64,000 nucleotides of DNA from Pseudoalteromonas carrageenovora IAM 12662 (GTDB taxonomy: Bacteria; Pseudomonadota; Gammaproteobacteria; Enterobacterales; Alteromonadaceae). The stretch is taken from NCBI RefSeq assembly GCF_900239935.1, contig NZ_LT965928.1, positions 2,683,520 to 2,747,519 on the forward strand. Reading direction: 5' to 3'. Positions 36,131 through 44,905 of the stretch are shown here, in pieces; within the stretch, counting starts at the first letter, position 1, and every line of letters begins with the position of its first letter. A program made the translations under genes and the position numbers. The notes beneath the pieces are model-generated. The model made no database searches. It saw only the letters and a list, made by a program, of their open reading frames with translations, and was not told where the DNA came from.

Positions 36131-38269
36131 ATGGAATTAAATGATGTACTTGATCACGGTGGCAAATTAGTCGACTGCTTAGCAGTGCTATGTCGCCACC
36201 ATGATAAAGATTTTTCAAGAGAAGCCCTTTTAAATGGCTTACCACTTAGCGACGGGAACCTTACTCCTTCAGGATTTGCACGCGCGGCTAAACGTATTGG
36301 TTTTAAATCAAAAGTAGTTAATAAGCCACTACAAAAAATAAATACAGCACTATTACCCGCCATTTTAATATTAAAAGATAACCAAGCATGCGTTGTTACT
36401 AAAATCGATTTTAGCAACAATCTCGTGAGTGTTATTTACCCAGAGTTAACTGAATCTGTTATTGAGCAAAGCATTGATGAGCTGGCATTAACAAGCGTTG
36501 ATATGGTTATTTATGCTCAACCCGAATTTGCATTTGACGAACGTACACCAGTACTCGAAAAACTATCAAAAGATGGATGGTTTTGGGGCGTAATAAAGGA
36601 GTGTCGATCACTTTACAAAGACGTGATTATATCTGCTATTGCGCTTGGCGTGCTTTCTGTTGCTATGCCTTTATTTGTAATGAACGTGTATGACCGCGTT
36701 GTGCCAAACCATGCCACCGAAACTCTTTGGGTACTCGCGATAGGAATTTTAATAGCCTTAACCGCTGACTTTGCACTTAGGTTAGTACGCGGCTATTTTG
36801 TAGAGCTGGCTGCCAGCAGAATTGACGTAAAAGTATCAGCGGTGATCATGGAGCGAGTTTTAGGCATGAAGCTTGAAAATCGCCCATCTTCAGCGGGGTC
36901 TTTTGCAAGTAACATACAATCTTTTGAAGCGGTAAGAAACTTTTTTAGTTCTATTACGCTTGTAGCCTTAGTAGACCTCCCCTTTGTTGTTTTATACCTG
37001 ATTGTTATAGCAATTATTGGCGTCCCTCTGAGCCTTCCTATCATTGCAGGCGCGCTTATATTACTTACCTATGCTATAGCGGCGCACCGTAAACTTGAAG
37101 CACTTTCAGAGCAAACAATGAAGGCAAGCTCAATGCGAAACGCAGTCTTAGTAGAGAGCCTAACAAATATAGAAGATGTAAAAAGCTTTCACTCTGAGTG
37201 CAAAACACAATCCACGTGGGAAAAATCAACCATATACATTGCCCAAGTAAATGCACAAAGCCGATTAGTTTCCAGCTCAATATCTAATACTGCGTCGTGG
37301 ATACAACAATGTGTAGGTGTGATCATAATGATAATTGGTGTTCACTTAGTTATCGAAGGCGAACTCACCCAAGGTGGCTTAATAGCCGCCTATTTACTCT
37401 CATCTCGTGCTATGGGCCCCATTGGGCAGTCTGCTGCAGTTTTAGCGCAGTACCACCATGCTGCTATTGCTATGCAATCTCTTAACGAAATAATGGAAAA
37501 AGAGATAGAACGCCCTACTGGTAAACATTGGTTAAGTCACCCTATTTTAAAAGGCGATATAGAATTTAAAGATGTGTGCTTTAAGTACTCTGACGAATCA
37601 CACAATGCGCTTAACGGGGTTAGTTTTAAAATAAAAGCAGGCGAAAAGGTCGCTATTTTAGGTCGAAATGGTTCAGGTAAAAGTACCTTAGAAAAGCTCA
37701 TTTTAGGTCTATACGAGCCAAGCTCAGGTAATATTTTAATGGACAATAACGATATTCATCAAATAGATCCGGCAGAACTTCGTCACAATATTGGTTATGT
37801 GCCTCAAACCATTTCATTATTTTTTGGTACTTTAAAAGATAACTTAACCATGAGTGCCTGGCATGCTAAAGATGAGCAAATTATAGAAGCGTGTGAGCGA
37901 AGCCAATTATTTGATTTAATAAACTCACATCCAGACGGCTTCGACTTGCAAGTAGGCGAGCTAGGCAGGCAACTTTCAGGTGGCCAACGCCAAGCTGTGG
38001 GAATGGCAAGAGCATTAATTAACGACCCGCCAATTTTATTATTAGATGAGCCAACGTCGTCGCTTGATCACAACAGCGAAAACAAGATCATTAATAATCT
38101 AAAAAAATGCTCTACAGATAAAACCTTAATTGTAGTTACACATCGCTCATCATTACTTGAGCTAGTTGACCGTATTATTGTATTAGACAATGGCAAAGTA
38201 GTTGCCGACGGTCCTAAGCAAAAAGTAATTGCTGCATTAAATAATAAAACAGTGGAGCAAGCATCATGA
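36131..38269 (+). CDS. lapB: Type I secretion ABC transporter (LapB-like)
   Basis: This is the inner-membrane ATP-driven exporter for the adhesin. In the 712-residue protein an N-terminal C39-peptidase-like domain covers about 1-130. It lacks the usual Gln-...-Asp-Cys-Gly catalytic context, so it is probably a non-cleaving substrate-binding domain. An ABC transmembrane domain covers about 160-440. The nucleotide-binding domain has Walker A GRNGSGKST at 511-519, the signature LSGGQRQ, Walker B PPILLLDEPTSSLD and the H-loop His in VVTHRSS. The stop overlaps the lapC start in ATGA, so the two are translationally coupled. Confidence 0.95.
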   Translation: MELNDVLDHGGKLVDCLAVLCRHHDKDFSREALLNGLPLSDGNLTPSGFARAAKRIGFKSKVVNKPLQKINTALLPAILILKDNQACVVTKIDFSNNLVSVIYPELTESVIEQSIDELALTSVDMVIYAQPEFAFDERTPVLEKLSKDGWFWGVIKECRSLYKDVIISAIALGVLSVAMPLFVMNVYDRVVPNHATETLWVLAIGILIALTADFALRLVRGYFVELAASRIDVKVSAVIMERVLGMKLENRPSSAGSFASNIQSFEAVRNFFSSITLVALVDLPFVVLYLIVIAIIGVPLSLPIIAGALILLTYAIAAHRKLEALSEQTMKASSMRNAVLVESLTNIEDVKSFHSECKTQSTWEKSTIYIAQVNAQSRLVSSSISNTASWIQQCVGVIIMIIGVHLVIEGELTQGGLIAAYLLSSRAMGPIGQSAAVLAQYHHAAIAMQSLNEIMEKEIERPTGKHWLSHPILKGDIEFKDVCFKYSDESHNALNGVSFKIKAGEKVAILGRNGSGKSTLEKLILGLYEPSSGNILMDNNDIHQIDPAELRHNIGYVPQTISLFFGTLKDNLTMSAWHAKDEQIIEACERSQLFDLINSHPDGFDLQVGELGRQLSGGQRQAVGMARALINDPPILLLDEPTSSLDHNSENKIINNLKKCSTDKTLIVVTHRSSLLELVDRIIVLDNGKVVADGPKQKVIAALNNKTVEQAS

Positions 38270-39687
38270 GTAATGACAAAAAACCACTAGAACAACGCTC
38301 CTTCGAATCTGTAAGTAGGGCTATTGAATCCAGAAAAAAAGGCAAGCCATCAGTTTTCAATAAATTATTTAGTGGATGGCTCTCGCCACCAAACACGCAA
38401 GACTGGGTAGTAGATGCCCAATGGGAAAAAATGCAGCAAGAGCCCGCCAGTGCAAGGTTACTGCTTTATTTAATTTGCATTGCATTTATAAGCCTTATTG
38501 TATGGGCTGGATTTGCTAATTTAGATGAGGTTGCACGTGGAGAAGGGCGAGTTATCCCCTCGAATAAATTACAGTTGGTTCAATCCTACGATGGCGGCAT
38601 GGTAGAAAAAATAAATGTACGTGAAGGGCAAATAGTTAACGAAGGCGATGTACTTATTAAAATTGACCCTACTCGTTTTATTTCTAGCTTTAGAGAAAAT
38701 CAATCAAAAGTGCAGTCACTTACTGCGAAGGTTGCACGCTTGAAAGCATTAACTAAAAAAGAAGAACTTATTTTCCCTGACGGTTTAGCTAAAGACGTAC
38801 CTGAAGCCGTTATACATGAGCAATCTATTTACTTAAGTAATCGACAAGAGCTTGAGCAACAGGTGGCAATACATAAGCGTCAGCTTGAACAGCGTCGACA
38901 AGATCATATTGAAGCTAAAGCGGCGCTACAGCAGCATACCAACGCATTAAGGCTAACCAATAGAGAGCTTAAAGTAACTCGCCCACTACTGCGTACAGGT
39001 GCCGTATCTGATATCGATATTATTAGATTAGAGCGAGAACTAGTCGATATTACTGGCGAAGTAAACCGAACCAAAGCAGTTATAAACCGAAGTCTTTCGG
39101 CAATTAATGAAGCTAAGAATAAGGTTACCGAAGTTGAACTTGCGATGATAAACCGCTGGAACAATGAGTTATCTGAGGCACTACTTCGCTTAGAGTCGAT
39201 TAAAGAAACGGAATCTGGCCTTGCCGATAAAGTCACTCAAACTGAAATTCGCTCGCCAGTTAAAGGCACTGTACAACGCTTATTAGTCAATACAGTAGGC
39301 GGTATTTTACAACCAGGCAGTGACGTTATGGAAATAGTACCACTGGATGACCAACTAGTTGTAGAGGCAAAAATTCCACCAAAAGACATTGCTTTTTTAC
39401 GCCCTGGGCAGCCAGCTATGATCAAATTTAGCGCCTACGACTTTGCTGTGTACGGTGGCCTAGAGGCAGAAGTATTACACATCAGCGCAGACACCATAAC
39501 AGACGATAGAGAAAACACGTTTTACTTGGTGCAGTTAAAAACCACCAAAAATAACTTTTCTAAAGAACTAACTATTATCCCAGGGATGACCACTCAAGTA
39601 GACATTATTACCGGTAAAAAAACCGTACTTGAGTATCTTTTAAAACCTGTTCTCAGAGCAACATCACAAGCAATGACAGAGCGTTAA
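38266..39687 (+). CDS. lapC: Type I secretion membrane-fusion protein (HlyD/LapC family)
   Basis: This is the periplasmic adaptor joining the LapB-like ATPase to the TolC-like channel. The 473-residue product has one N-terminal membrane segment (about 65-87, LLLYLICIAFISLIVWAGFA). A biotinyl-lipoyl half motif (GRVIPSNKLQLVQSYDGGMV) is followed by a long coiled coil (about 140-320), the second lipoyl half (IRSPVKGTVQRLLVNTVGGI) and a C-terminal beta domain ending in PGMTTQVDIITGKKTVLEYL, which is the HlyD signature. It overlaps lapB by 4 bases. A LuxR-type regulator follows after 24 bases. Confidence 0.95.
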   Translation: MSNDKKPLEQRSFESVSRAIESRKKGKPSVFNKLFSGWLSPPNTQDWVVDAQWEKMQQEPASARLLLYLICIAFISLIVWAGFANLDEVARGEGRVIPSNKLQLVQSYDGGMVEKINVREGQIVNEGDVLIKIDPTRFISSFRENQSKVQSLTAKVARLKALTKKEELIFPDGLAKDVPEAVIHEQSIYLSNRQELEQQVAIHKRQLEQRRQDHIEAKAALQQHTNALRLTNRELKVTRPLLRTGAVSDIDIIRLERELVDITGEVNRTKAVINRSLSAINEAKNKVTEVELAMINRWNNELSEALLRLESIKETESGLADKVTQTEIRSPVKGTVQRLLVNTVGGILQPGSDVMEIVPLDDQLVVEAKIPPKDIAFLRPGQPAMIKFSAYDFAVYGGLEAEVLHISADTITDDRENTFYLVQLKTTKNNFSKELTIIPGMTTQVDIITGKKTVLEYLLKPVLRATSQAMTER

Positions 39688-39711
39688 AGCATTTATATAA
39701 ACGGAGAAATA

Positions 39712-40299
39712 ATGCGTCAAAGTATTTTTATTACACAACCTGAGTTTGAGTCGAAACACTGGCACACAGCGTTTCCGGGTTGTGTAATATGCACAAAAGA
39801 ACCTAACAGAGTAACAGCATCCAATGTTATTTGGATTTTAGCTGGCACCTCTAATTGGCTCGAACTTGTTAAAAAATATTCGCAACAGCGTTTACTCGTT
39901 ATAGTAATGACCAACGAGCTTGAAATTAACGAACTCAGAGCAGCCCTAGAGGCTGGCGCAAGAGGTTATGTAGAGGCTTTAGCTGCTAAGGTTATTATTG
40001 AACAAGTATTAGAAACAGCCTGCTCAGGAGGTATTTGGCTGCCAGGTCAATTGCTGTCAAACCTAGTTGGTGCTTTATCACAAACTCAGTTTAACTATAC
40101 GCATTCATGCAACCTTGACTCGCTCACCAAACGAGAGCGCCAGGTAGTTGGTATTGTGGTTACAGGCGCCACCAATAAACAAGCCGCAGAGTCATTAAAC
40201 ATTACAGAGCGCACTATTAAAGAGCATATGAGCTCTATATTCAATAAACTAAAAGTACGCGACCGAATTCAATTAATGTTAGTCGTAAAAGGGCATTAA
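39712..40299 (+). CDS. LuxR-type regulator with degenerate receiver (CsgD/VpsT-like layout)
   Basis: A 195-residue transcription factor. The C-terminal 65 residues are a LuxR-type helix-turn-helix (SLTKRERQVVGIVVTGATNK, ITERTIKEHMSSIFNKLKVR). The N-terminal 120 residues have receiver architecture (LLVIVMTNE, ALEAGARGYVEA), but the phospho-acceptor strand reads VIWILAG with no Asp, and the conserved Lys is missing. This layout is known from CsgD and VpsT, which control biofilm matrix genes. The stretch GGIWLPGQLL lies where VpsT has its W-[FLM]-[TS]-R c-di-GMP motif, but here it is W-L-P-G. It lies 24 bases after lapC, so it is probably part of the export operon. That it regulates this locus is inferred. 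Confidence 0.85.
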   Translation: MRQSIFITQPEFESKHWHTAFPGCVICTKEPNRVTASNVIWILAGTSNWLELVKKYSQQRLLVIVMTNELEINELRAALEAGARGYVEALAAKVIIEQVLETACSGGIWLPGQLLSNLVGALSQTQFNYTHSCNLDSLTKRERQVVGIVVTGATNKQAAESLNITERTIKEHMSSIFNKLKVRDRIQLMLVVKGH

Positions 40300-40310
40300 C
40301 TTTTACGACT
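40281..40310. terminator. Bidirectional hairpin overlapping both convergent stop codons
   Basis: AGTCGTAAAAG (40281-40291) and CTTTTACGACT (40300-40310) pair over 11 bases around an 8-base loop. The stem covers the last codons of both the LuxR-type gene (stop 40297-40299) and lapD (stop 40303-40305). It is followed by TCTTTAAT on the plus strand. Confidence 0.6.
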
Positions 40311-42264
40311 CTTTAATAACTCCATCAAAGCCAAGATTAATAAGGGTGTCTAAATCATCTTGGCTAGTAACTCCCTGAGCCACCACCTTAATACCAATAG
40401 AATGTGCGAGAGTACACACACCACGTAAAAAGGTTTGATTGTCTTGGCTGTAGCTAATGTTGTGACCATACACACTATCAATTTTAATCATTTCTAAGCC
40501 AAACTCTTGAATTTTCTTAATTTTGGTAAACTCAGGTCCTACCCGTTTTAAGGCTACTTTTGCACCCATACACCTAACTTGCTCACAAAAGTCTTTAAAT
40601 ATTTCGATTTCGCTAACCGCAATACTTTCACGAATATCAAAGCAAATTTTTGAGGCTAACTCAGGAAATGCCGATAAGTAAGTTAATATAGAAGCAAGAG
40701 CCGTATCATCTAATAAAGTTTGCGACGAAAGCTCAACTGAAATAAGCTCGTTTGGCGGCTCAACATTATATTCACTAACTAACTGTTTAATTAACCCCCA
40801 ATCTAAGCGTGCTAATAGCTTTAAACGGTTAGCCCATTGGTAGTAATAACTTGCGCGGTACAGTTGCCCACCAAGCTCTAGGCTTAGCCCTAGCTGATTT
40901 TGCATTAACTGCCCTGTAAAGCTCATTACTGGGAGGGAGTTTATTTCGAGAGTTTGATTATCTAAAGCAGACTCTATTGCACTTTGCCAACTTGTGGCGT
41001 CATCAAATAACTCGCTTTTTTGTTTACTGTCGACTTCTTTAGCACGAACAGCCACCTGCTTGGTATTGCCCGATTTTAATAACTCATCAACACGCTTTAA
41101 TACATCAAACCTCGAATCCTCTTTTAGTATGTATGTACAGCTATGAGGAATTGCTAACTTAACGCTTTTATATTCTTCAATAAAAGCCTGATGCATAACC
41201 TTAACTCTTTCACTTAATTGCTCTATGTCGTCTATATCACTAAATAAAACCGTAAAATCACTATGAGAGATACGCGCAATGTAGTTTTCAGAAAAATGCT
41301 CTTGGTTTAACTCTAAAAACCCAATTAGCATATCTGAAAAACGGCGCAAAAAATTAACCATTTCGACCCGGCTAATTTGCTCACTAATTTGATCTAAGTT
41401 TACAATTCTAAATAAAAATAAAGCACCATGAGCATGATCTTTCGACTTTTGTAAATGCGCCTCAAGCGTAGCGCCAAAATATTCACGATTAGCCAAACCG
41501 GTTAATTCGTCATGCTGCGACTTAAACCTAAGCTCTTCTAAGCGCTTACTGTCTTCTTTAATAATGCGGCTAAAACGAGTTGATAACTGATTCATTGACT
41601 GTACTAGTCGAGCAAACTCAAATGTGCGCGGCACCTTAGATTTAATAAAGCGTTTTTCTCCAAACGCGTTTGCCTGATAAACCACATCATCTAGTGGTTT
41701 TAATATTCTACTTAAAAAGTAAGCACTAACTATACAAGCAAAAAAAGCGACTATTAAAAAGCTAAAAAACAGCTTAAGTGCACTTTCCCATAGGGCTTGC
41801 TCTGCGTACTGACTATGGCTTTCTATAAATAACGTACCAAACTGTTGCCATCCATTATTTACTTGCCCTACCCCTGGCTGCACATTTAGCCCATATATTG
41901 CTTTAAACCAGTTTGGCGCAGACGCTTCAAGCTCATCTGTAAAAGTGCGTTTAATTATTACCTCACCATTAGGGTCTTGAAGTTCAATGCGTTTGTAGTG
42001 CCCAGTATCAAACGTGGCAGATACCAATAACTCAAGTTCTACGGGGTCTTTGTCTAGCTGGCTAATCATTAACGCAAGTGAGCTTGCGTTATCTACATTT
42101 TTTAAATACAACTGAGTAGAAAAGTAACTTTTAGCCGAATTAGTGCTAATTAAAACACTGCTAACAAACCCAACAAAAATAACAATTAGCAATGCAATCC
42201 AAAGCTCTTGTCGAAGCGTAATTTTGCGCTTTTTAAAATAGTTAGATAAGGAAAATGATGCCAT
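40303..42264 (-). CDS. lapD: LapD-type c-di-GMP receptor (degenerate GGDEF-EAL)
   Basis: An inner-membrane receptor that, when bound to c-di-GMP, sequesters the protease LapG and so protects the surface adhesin. The 653-residue protein has a TM helix at about 20-45, a LapD/MoxY-type periplasmic domain at about 50-160 (contains NGWQQFGTLFIESH), TM2 at about 163-188, HAMP, a GGDEF domain at about 245-400 and an EAL domain at about 410-650. The GGDEF motif reads SHSDF, and the EAL-position residues are not E-A-L, so both enzymes are probably dead, as known for LapD. I place the start at the ATG at 42264, which overlaps the lapG stop as TAATG. A GTG two codons upstream is the alternative. Confidence 0.93.
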   Translation of the reverse strand: MASFSLSNYFKKRKITLRQELWIALLIVIFVGFVSSVLISTNSAKSYFSTQLYLKNVDNASSLALMISQLDKDPVELELLVSATFDTGHYKRIELQDPNGEVIIKRTFTDELEASAPNWFKAIYGLNVQPGVGQVNNGWQQFGTLFIESHSQYAEQALWESALKLFFSFLIVAFFACIVSAYFLSRILKPLDDVVYQANAFGEKRFIKSKVPRTFEFARLVQSMNQLSTRFSRIIKEDSKRLEELRFKSQHDELTGLANREYFGATLEAHLQKSKDHAHGALFLFRIVNLDQISEQISRVEMVNFLRRFSDMLIGFLELNQEHFSENYIARISHSDFTVLFSDIDDIEQLSERVKVMHQAFIEEYKSVKLAIPHSCTYILKEDSRFDVLKRVDELLKSGNTKQVAVRAKEVDSKQKSELFDDATSWQSAIESALDNQTLEINSLPVMSFTGQLMQNQLGLSLELGGQLYRASYYYQWANRLKLLARLDWGLIKQLVSEYNVEPPNELISVELSSQTLLDDTALASILTYLSAFPELASKICFDIRESIAVSEIEIFKDFCEQVRCMGAKVALKRVGPEFTKIKKIQEFGLEMIKIDSVYGHNISYSQDNQTFLRGVCTLAHSIGIKVVAQGVTSQDDLDTLINLGFDGVIKES

Positions 42265-42971
42265 TACCACATAACTCCTTCATTGGTTGTCTGCTCCAAA
42301 ATTTTACGCCAGCGAGAAAGCCTTGCTGTTGGGCTAGCGACACTTTTGGTTGAATTATTAGCCCATAAACCTTGGCTGTTAAAGCTAAAAACAGGGCTTA
42401 AATCTACACGTTTTGCAGCAGGTAAAACCTTTGTAATTAAACTGTCTAAAATAAGTGGTTGAGCGTTAGGTGTAGCAAAATAACCAAGCACCATGTGTGC
42501 TTGAGTTTTGTTTGAACCTGCTAGCTTTGCTTTTACGTAAATAAGCCTTAACTTATCGTCGCTCACACCTAATGCTCTTAAACTAATGTATTTTGCAATT
42601 GCGTAGTCTTCGCAATCTCCCAAGCCTCGGCCTAATGTTTCTAATGGGGTGGCCCAATAGTCGTTTTGTTTCCAAAGTAATATATCGGTTTGATAACGTA
42701 AGTTACGTGCAAAAAAGTCGTTTACTATAAGTATTTGTTGTTGCTCTGGCTTATTTTGTGTTTGTACCAACATACTTTGCCAACTACGGGCAACAGCTAC
42801 TCGCGCAGGGCCATACTTTTGCCCCATAAGCTCAATAAACGTATTAAATTGAATACTCAGGCGGCTTGCAAAAACACCACTAGAAAGTAAAAAAAACAGC
42901 AATAGGTAGCGCAAATTGGCTTTGCACCATGTAAAAAACGTGGGACGAATATGAGTTGGCTTAAGCGCCAT
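42264..42971 (-). CDS. lapG: LapG-type periplasmic cysteine protease
   Basis: A bacterial transglutaminase-like cysteine protease that cuts LapA-type adhesins behind the retention module and releases them from the cell. The 235-residue product has an N-terminal signal/anchor (about 20-36, LRYLLLFFLLSSGVFAS). The catalytic triad is Cys120 (in GLGDCEDYAIAKY), His159 (TQAHMVLGYF) and Asp176 (PLILDSLI). The D-C-E-D segment is also the known calcium-binding site of the family. It is coupled to lapD by TAATG. Its predicted substrate site is T-A-A-G at residues 131-134 of the adhesin encoded at 17431-33768. Confidence 0.95.
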   Translation of the reverse strand: MALKPTHIRPTFFTWCKANLRYLLLFFLLSSGVFASRLSIQFNTFIELMGQKYGPARVAVARSWQSMLVQTQNKPEQQQILIVNDFFARNLRYQTDILLWKQNDYWATPLETLGRGLGDCEDYAIAKYISLRALGVSDDKLRLIYVKAKLAGSNKTQAHMVLGYFATPNAQPLILDSLITKVLPAAKRVDLSPVFSFNSQGLWANNSTKSVASPTARLSRWRKILEQTTNEGVMW

Positions 42972-43106
42972 TTATACTACTTGTAGCAATAAAATACATC
43001 GGTTGAGCACTACGCAGTCTGTTTAAAAATTAATCCTAACAACAGCATAGCACTCAATATAAGAGGATGAGATATTTTGTAAGAGTTTTTTAATAGCGGT
43101 CGTAAT

Positions 43107-43565
43107 TTAGTAGTAAGTGACCTTTTTAACCTCACGAGGTTTTACTTCGCCTATGTACAAATCGTGTACGCGCTTCATATTAAGCTCAAGCTCTGTAATG
43201 TAGGTATCATCTACAGCGTAGGTTTTAATTATTTGAGCGCCTTTAATAATACCTTGCACTTGGCTTTGTAAATAATCATCTTGTGCAATTGAGCCTTCCA
43301 CCGTGGTGCCAGCGGTAATTTTTTGCCCGTACACCTGCTCGGTAAGTTCACGGTAGGCTTCAAGCTTTGACGCTTTAATTGCCATTAACTGTTTTTGCGA
43401 TAAATTAGCACCACTTTGCAAACTTATAGGCGCATAGCCTACTGCTTTTAAAACAGGATAATTATTTGGCTCTACGTATTTGTACTCAACATGTTTATCA
43501 AAAATACTGCTACAGCCACTTAAGCTTAAACACCCAAGTGTAATTAATAATGAAATTACTCGCAT
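43107..43565 (-). CDS. flgP: Flagellar outer-membrane lipoprotein FlgP (LPP20 family)
   Basis: FlgP is a lipoprotein needed for outer-membrane flagellar ring structures in Vibrio and relatives. The 152-residue precursor has a lipobox signal (LGCLSLSGCSS) and the LPP20-family body (NLSQKQLMAIKASKLEAYRE, LTEQVYGQKITAGTTVEGS). It is transcribed from its own sigma-54 site (43603-43618), divergently from flgT. No FlgO gene is adjacent here, unlike the flgOP pair of Vibrio. FlgO-family genes occur at 51.4-53.4 kb instead. Confidence 0.92.
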   Translation of the reverse strand: MRVISLLITLGCLSLSGCSSIFDKHVEYKYVEPNNYPVLKAVGYAPISLQSGANLSQKQLMAIKASKLEAYRELTEQVYGQKITAGTTVEGSIAQDDYLQSQVQGIIKGAQIIKTYAVDDTYITELELNMKRVHDLYIGEVKPREVKKVTYY

Positions 43566-43602
43566 AGCACATCGCCCTTAAAAAACTAATTACAGCAATC
43601 TA

Positions 43603-43618
43603 TGCACGTTTAATGCCA
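43603..43618 (-). promoter_or_regulatory. Sigma-54 promoter of flgP
   Basis: The minus strand reads TGGCATTAAACGTGCA: -24 GG and -12 GC are ten bases apart. It lies 38 bases upstream of the flgP start. The -12 box is GTGC instead of TTGC. Confidence 0.75.
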
Positions 43619-43650
43619 TTTATAAGCTAAACAATGCGCTGAAATAACAT

Positions 43651-43666
43651 TGGTACAGTCCTTGCT
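43651..43666 (+). promoter_or_regulatory. Sigma-54 promoter of flgT
   Basis: TGGTACAGTCCTTGCT: GG and GC are ten bases apart, with a TTGCT -12 box, 40 bases before the flgT start. It lies back to back with the flgP element. Confidence 0.85.
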
Positions 43667-43706
43667 CTAAACACCTTACTAGCTAAAGTTTAATTGGAGT
43701 AAGAGT

Positions 43707-44900
43707 ATGAAGTCGTTTTTATCATTGGCATTTGCAGGCTTAAGTGCAACTGCTTTATTAACGTTTTCGGCTTTTACTAAAGCACAGTGGTATGAATCTA
43801 CAGGCCATGCACAAATTCAAAATGGCGATGTAGCAGCGGCTAAATCAGCGGCTATTAAAGATGCCATAACTCAAGCTCTTGTATTCTCAGGAGCACGTGT
43901 AAGCTCTGTGCAAACCTTGGTAGATGGCGTTTTAATGCAAGATCAGCTCAAAATTAGCAGCCATGGAGAAATTCAAAAAATAGAGCTAGTAAGCGAAGAC
44001 CGCCACAGCAGTAAATTTGCAATTACCCTACGTTTAGATATTTTTGCTCAAGCACAGCAATGTCCACAAAATAGCTTTAATAAATTTATAGCGGTCACTC
44101 AAAGCCGCCTTGTGCATCGCGAGCATGCCATGATGGGTCAAATATTTGACGTAAATAAAGCAATTAGCAAAAATATATTTACCGCACTGCAAAAATCAAA
44201 AATGAGTGCTATTCCTATCGCTTATTATAATAACGCGATTAGTGTAGATAAATATTTTTCGCAGCAGCACGACTACTCAAATGCGCAACTAGAAGAAATA
44301 GCATCACGAAGTAACGCTCAATATGTATTGCTTAGCCAAATAACGGATTTATCAACCAGTGATAAACTAAATAACGATTACGCATTTTGGCAAGATGAAG
44401 CTTATCAACGAGGTTACAACATTGAGTTTGTATTATTTGATGGCACAACATACGAACAACTTTGGCAAAATAGCTATCACACTAAAGCAATTTGGCCATT
44501 TGAAAAAACGACAATTATTGACGTGAACTCTGATAGGTTTTGGCAATCACCTTACGGGCAAAGCATAACCGAACTAAATCAGTCGGTAAGTTACGATATT
44601 CAAGCAGCTATGGCGTGTTTGCCAACTCAAGGTAAAATAATGCACATGGAAAATAGCAAAATAGTGATTAACCTAGGTAAAGCGCACGGGCTTAAAAAAG
44701 GCCAGATGCTAAGCATTGCACATCATAACTACTTAACCGATGCCCAAGGTAATACCATGCCCCACACTATTACAACACTTAACACCATTCGTGTAGAGCA
44801 GCTTTATCAGCAAAGCGCAATTGCAATTAGCATCGACGACAAGCCGTTACCAGGTGTGCAAATTAATGATGTGGTAGAAATAATCAGCCAAGATCTTTAA
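43707..44900 (+). CDS. flgT: Flagellar H-ring protein FlgT
   Basis: FlgT is a periplasmic protein forming the H ring around the LP ring in Vibrio-type sodium-driven flagella. The 397-residue precursor has a signal peptide (about 1-26, ending AFTKA-QW). The N-terminal domain has ESTGHAQIQNGDVAAAKSAA, and the C-terminal domain has MENSKIVINLGKAHGLKKGQ, both features of FlgT. The length is close to Vibrio FlgT. It has its own sigma-54 promoter and ends convergently with oxyR, with only 5 bases between. Confidence 0.93.
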   Translation: MKSFLSLAFAGLSATALLTFSAFTKAQWYESTGHAQIQNGDVAAAKSAAIKDAITQALVFSGARVSSVQTLVDGVLMQDQLKISSHGEIQKIELVSEDRHSSKFAITLRLDIFAQAQQCPQNSFNKFIAVTQSRLVHREHAMMGQIFDVNKAISKNIFTALQKSKMSAIPIAYYNNAISVDKYFSQQHDYSNAQLEEIASRSNAQYVLLSQITDLSTSDKLNNDYAFWQDEAYQRGYNIEFVLFDGTTYEQLWQNSYHTKAIWPFEKTTIIDVNSDRFWQSPYGQSITELNQSVSYDIQAAMACLPTQGKIMHMENSKIVINLGKAHGLKKGQMLSIAHHNYLTDAQGNTMPHTITTLNTIRVEQLYQQSAIAISIDDKPLPGVQINDVVEIISQDL

Positions 44901-44905
44901 ATAGC

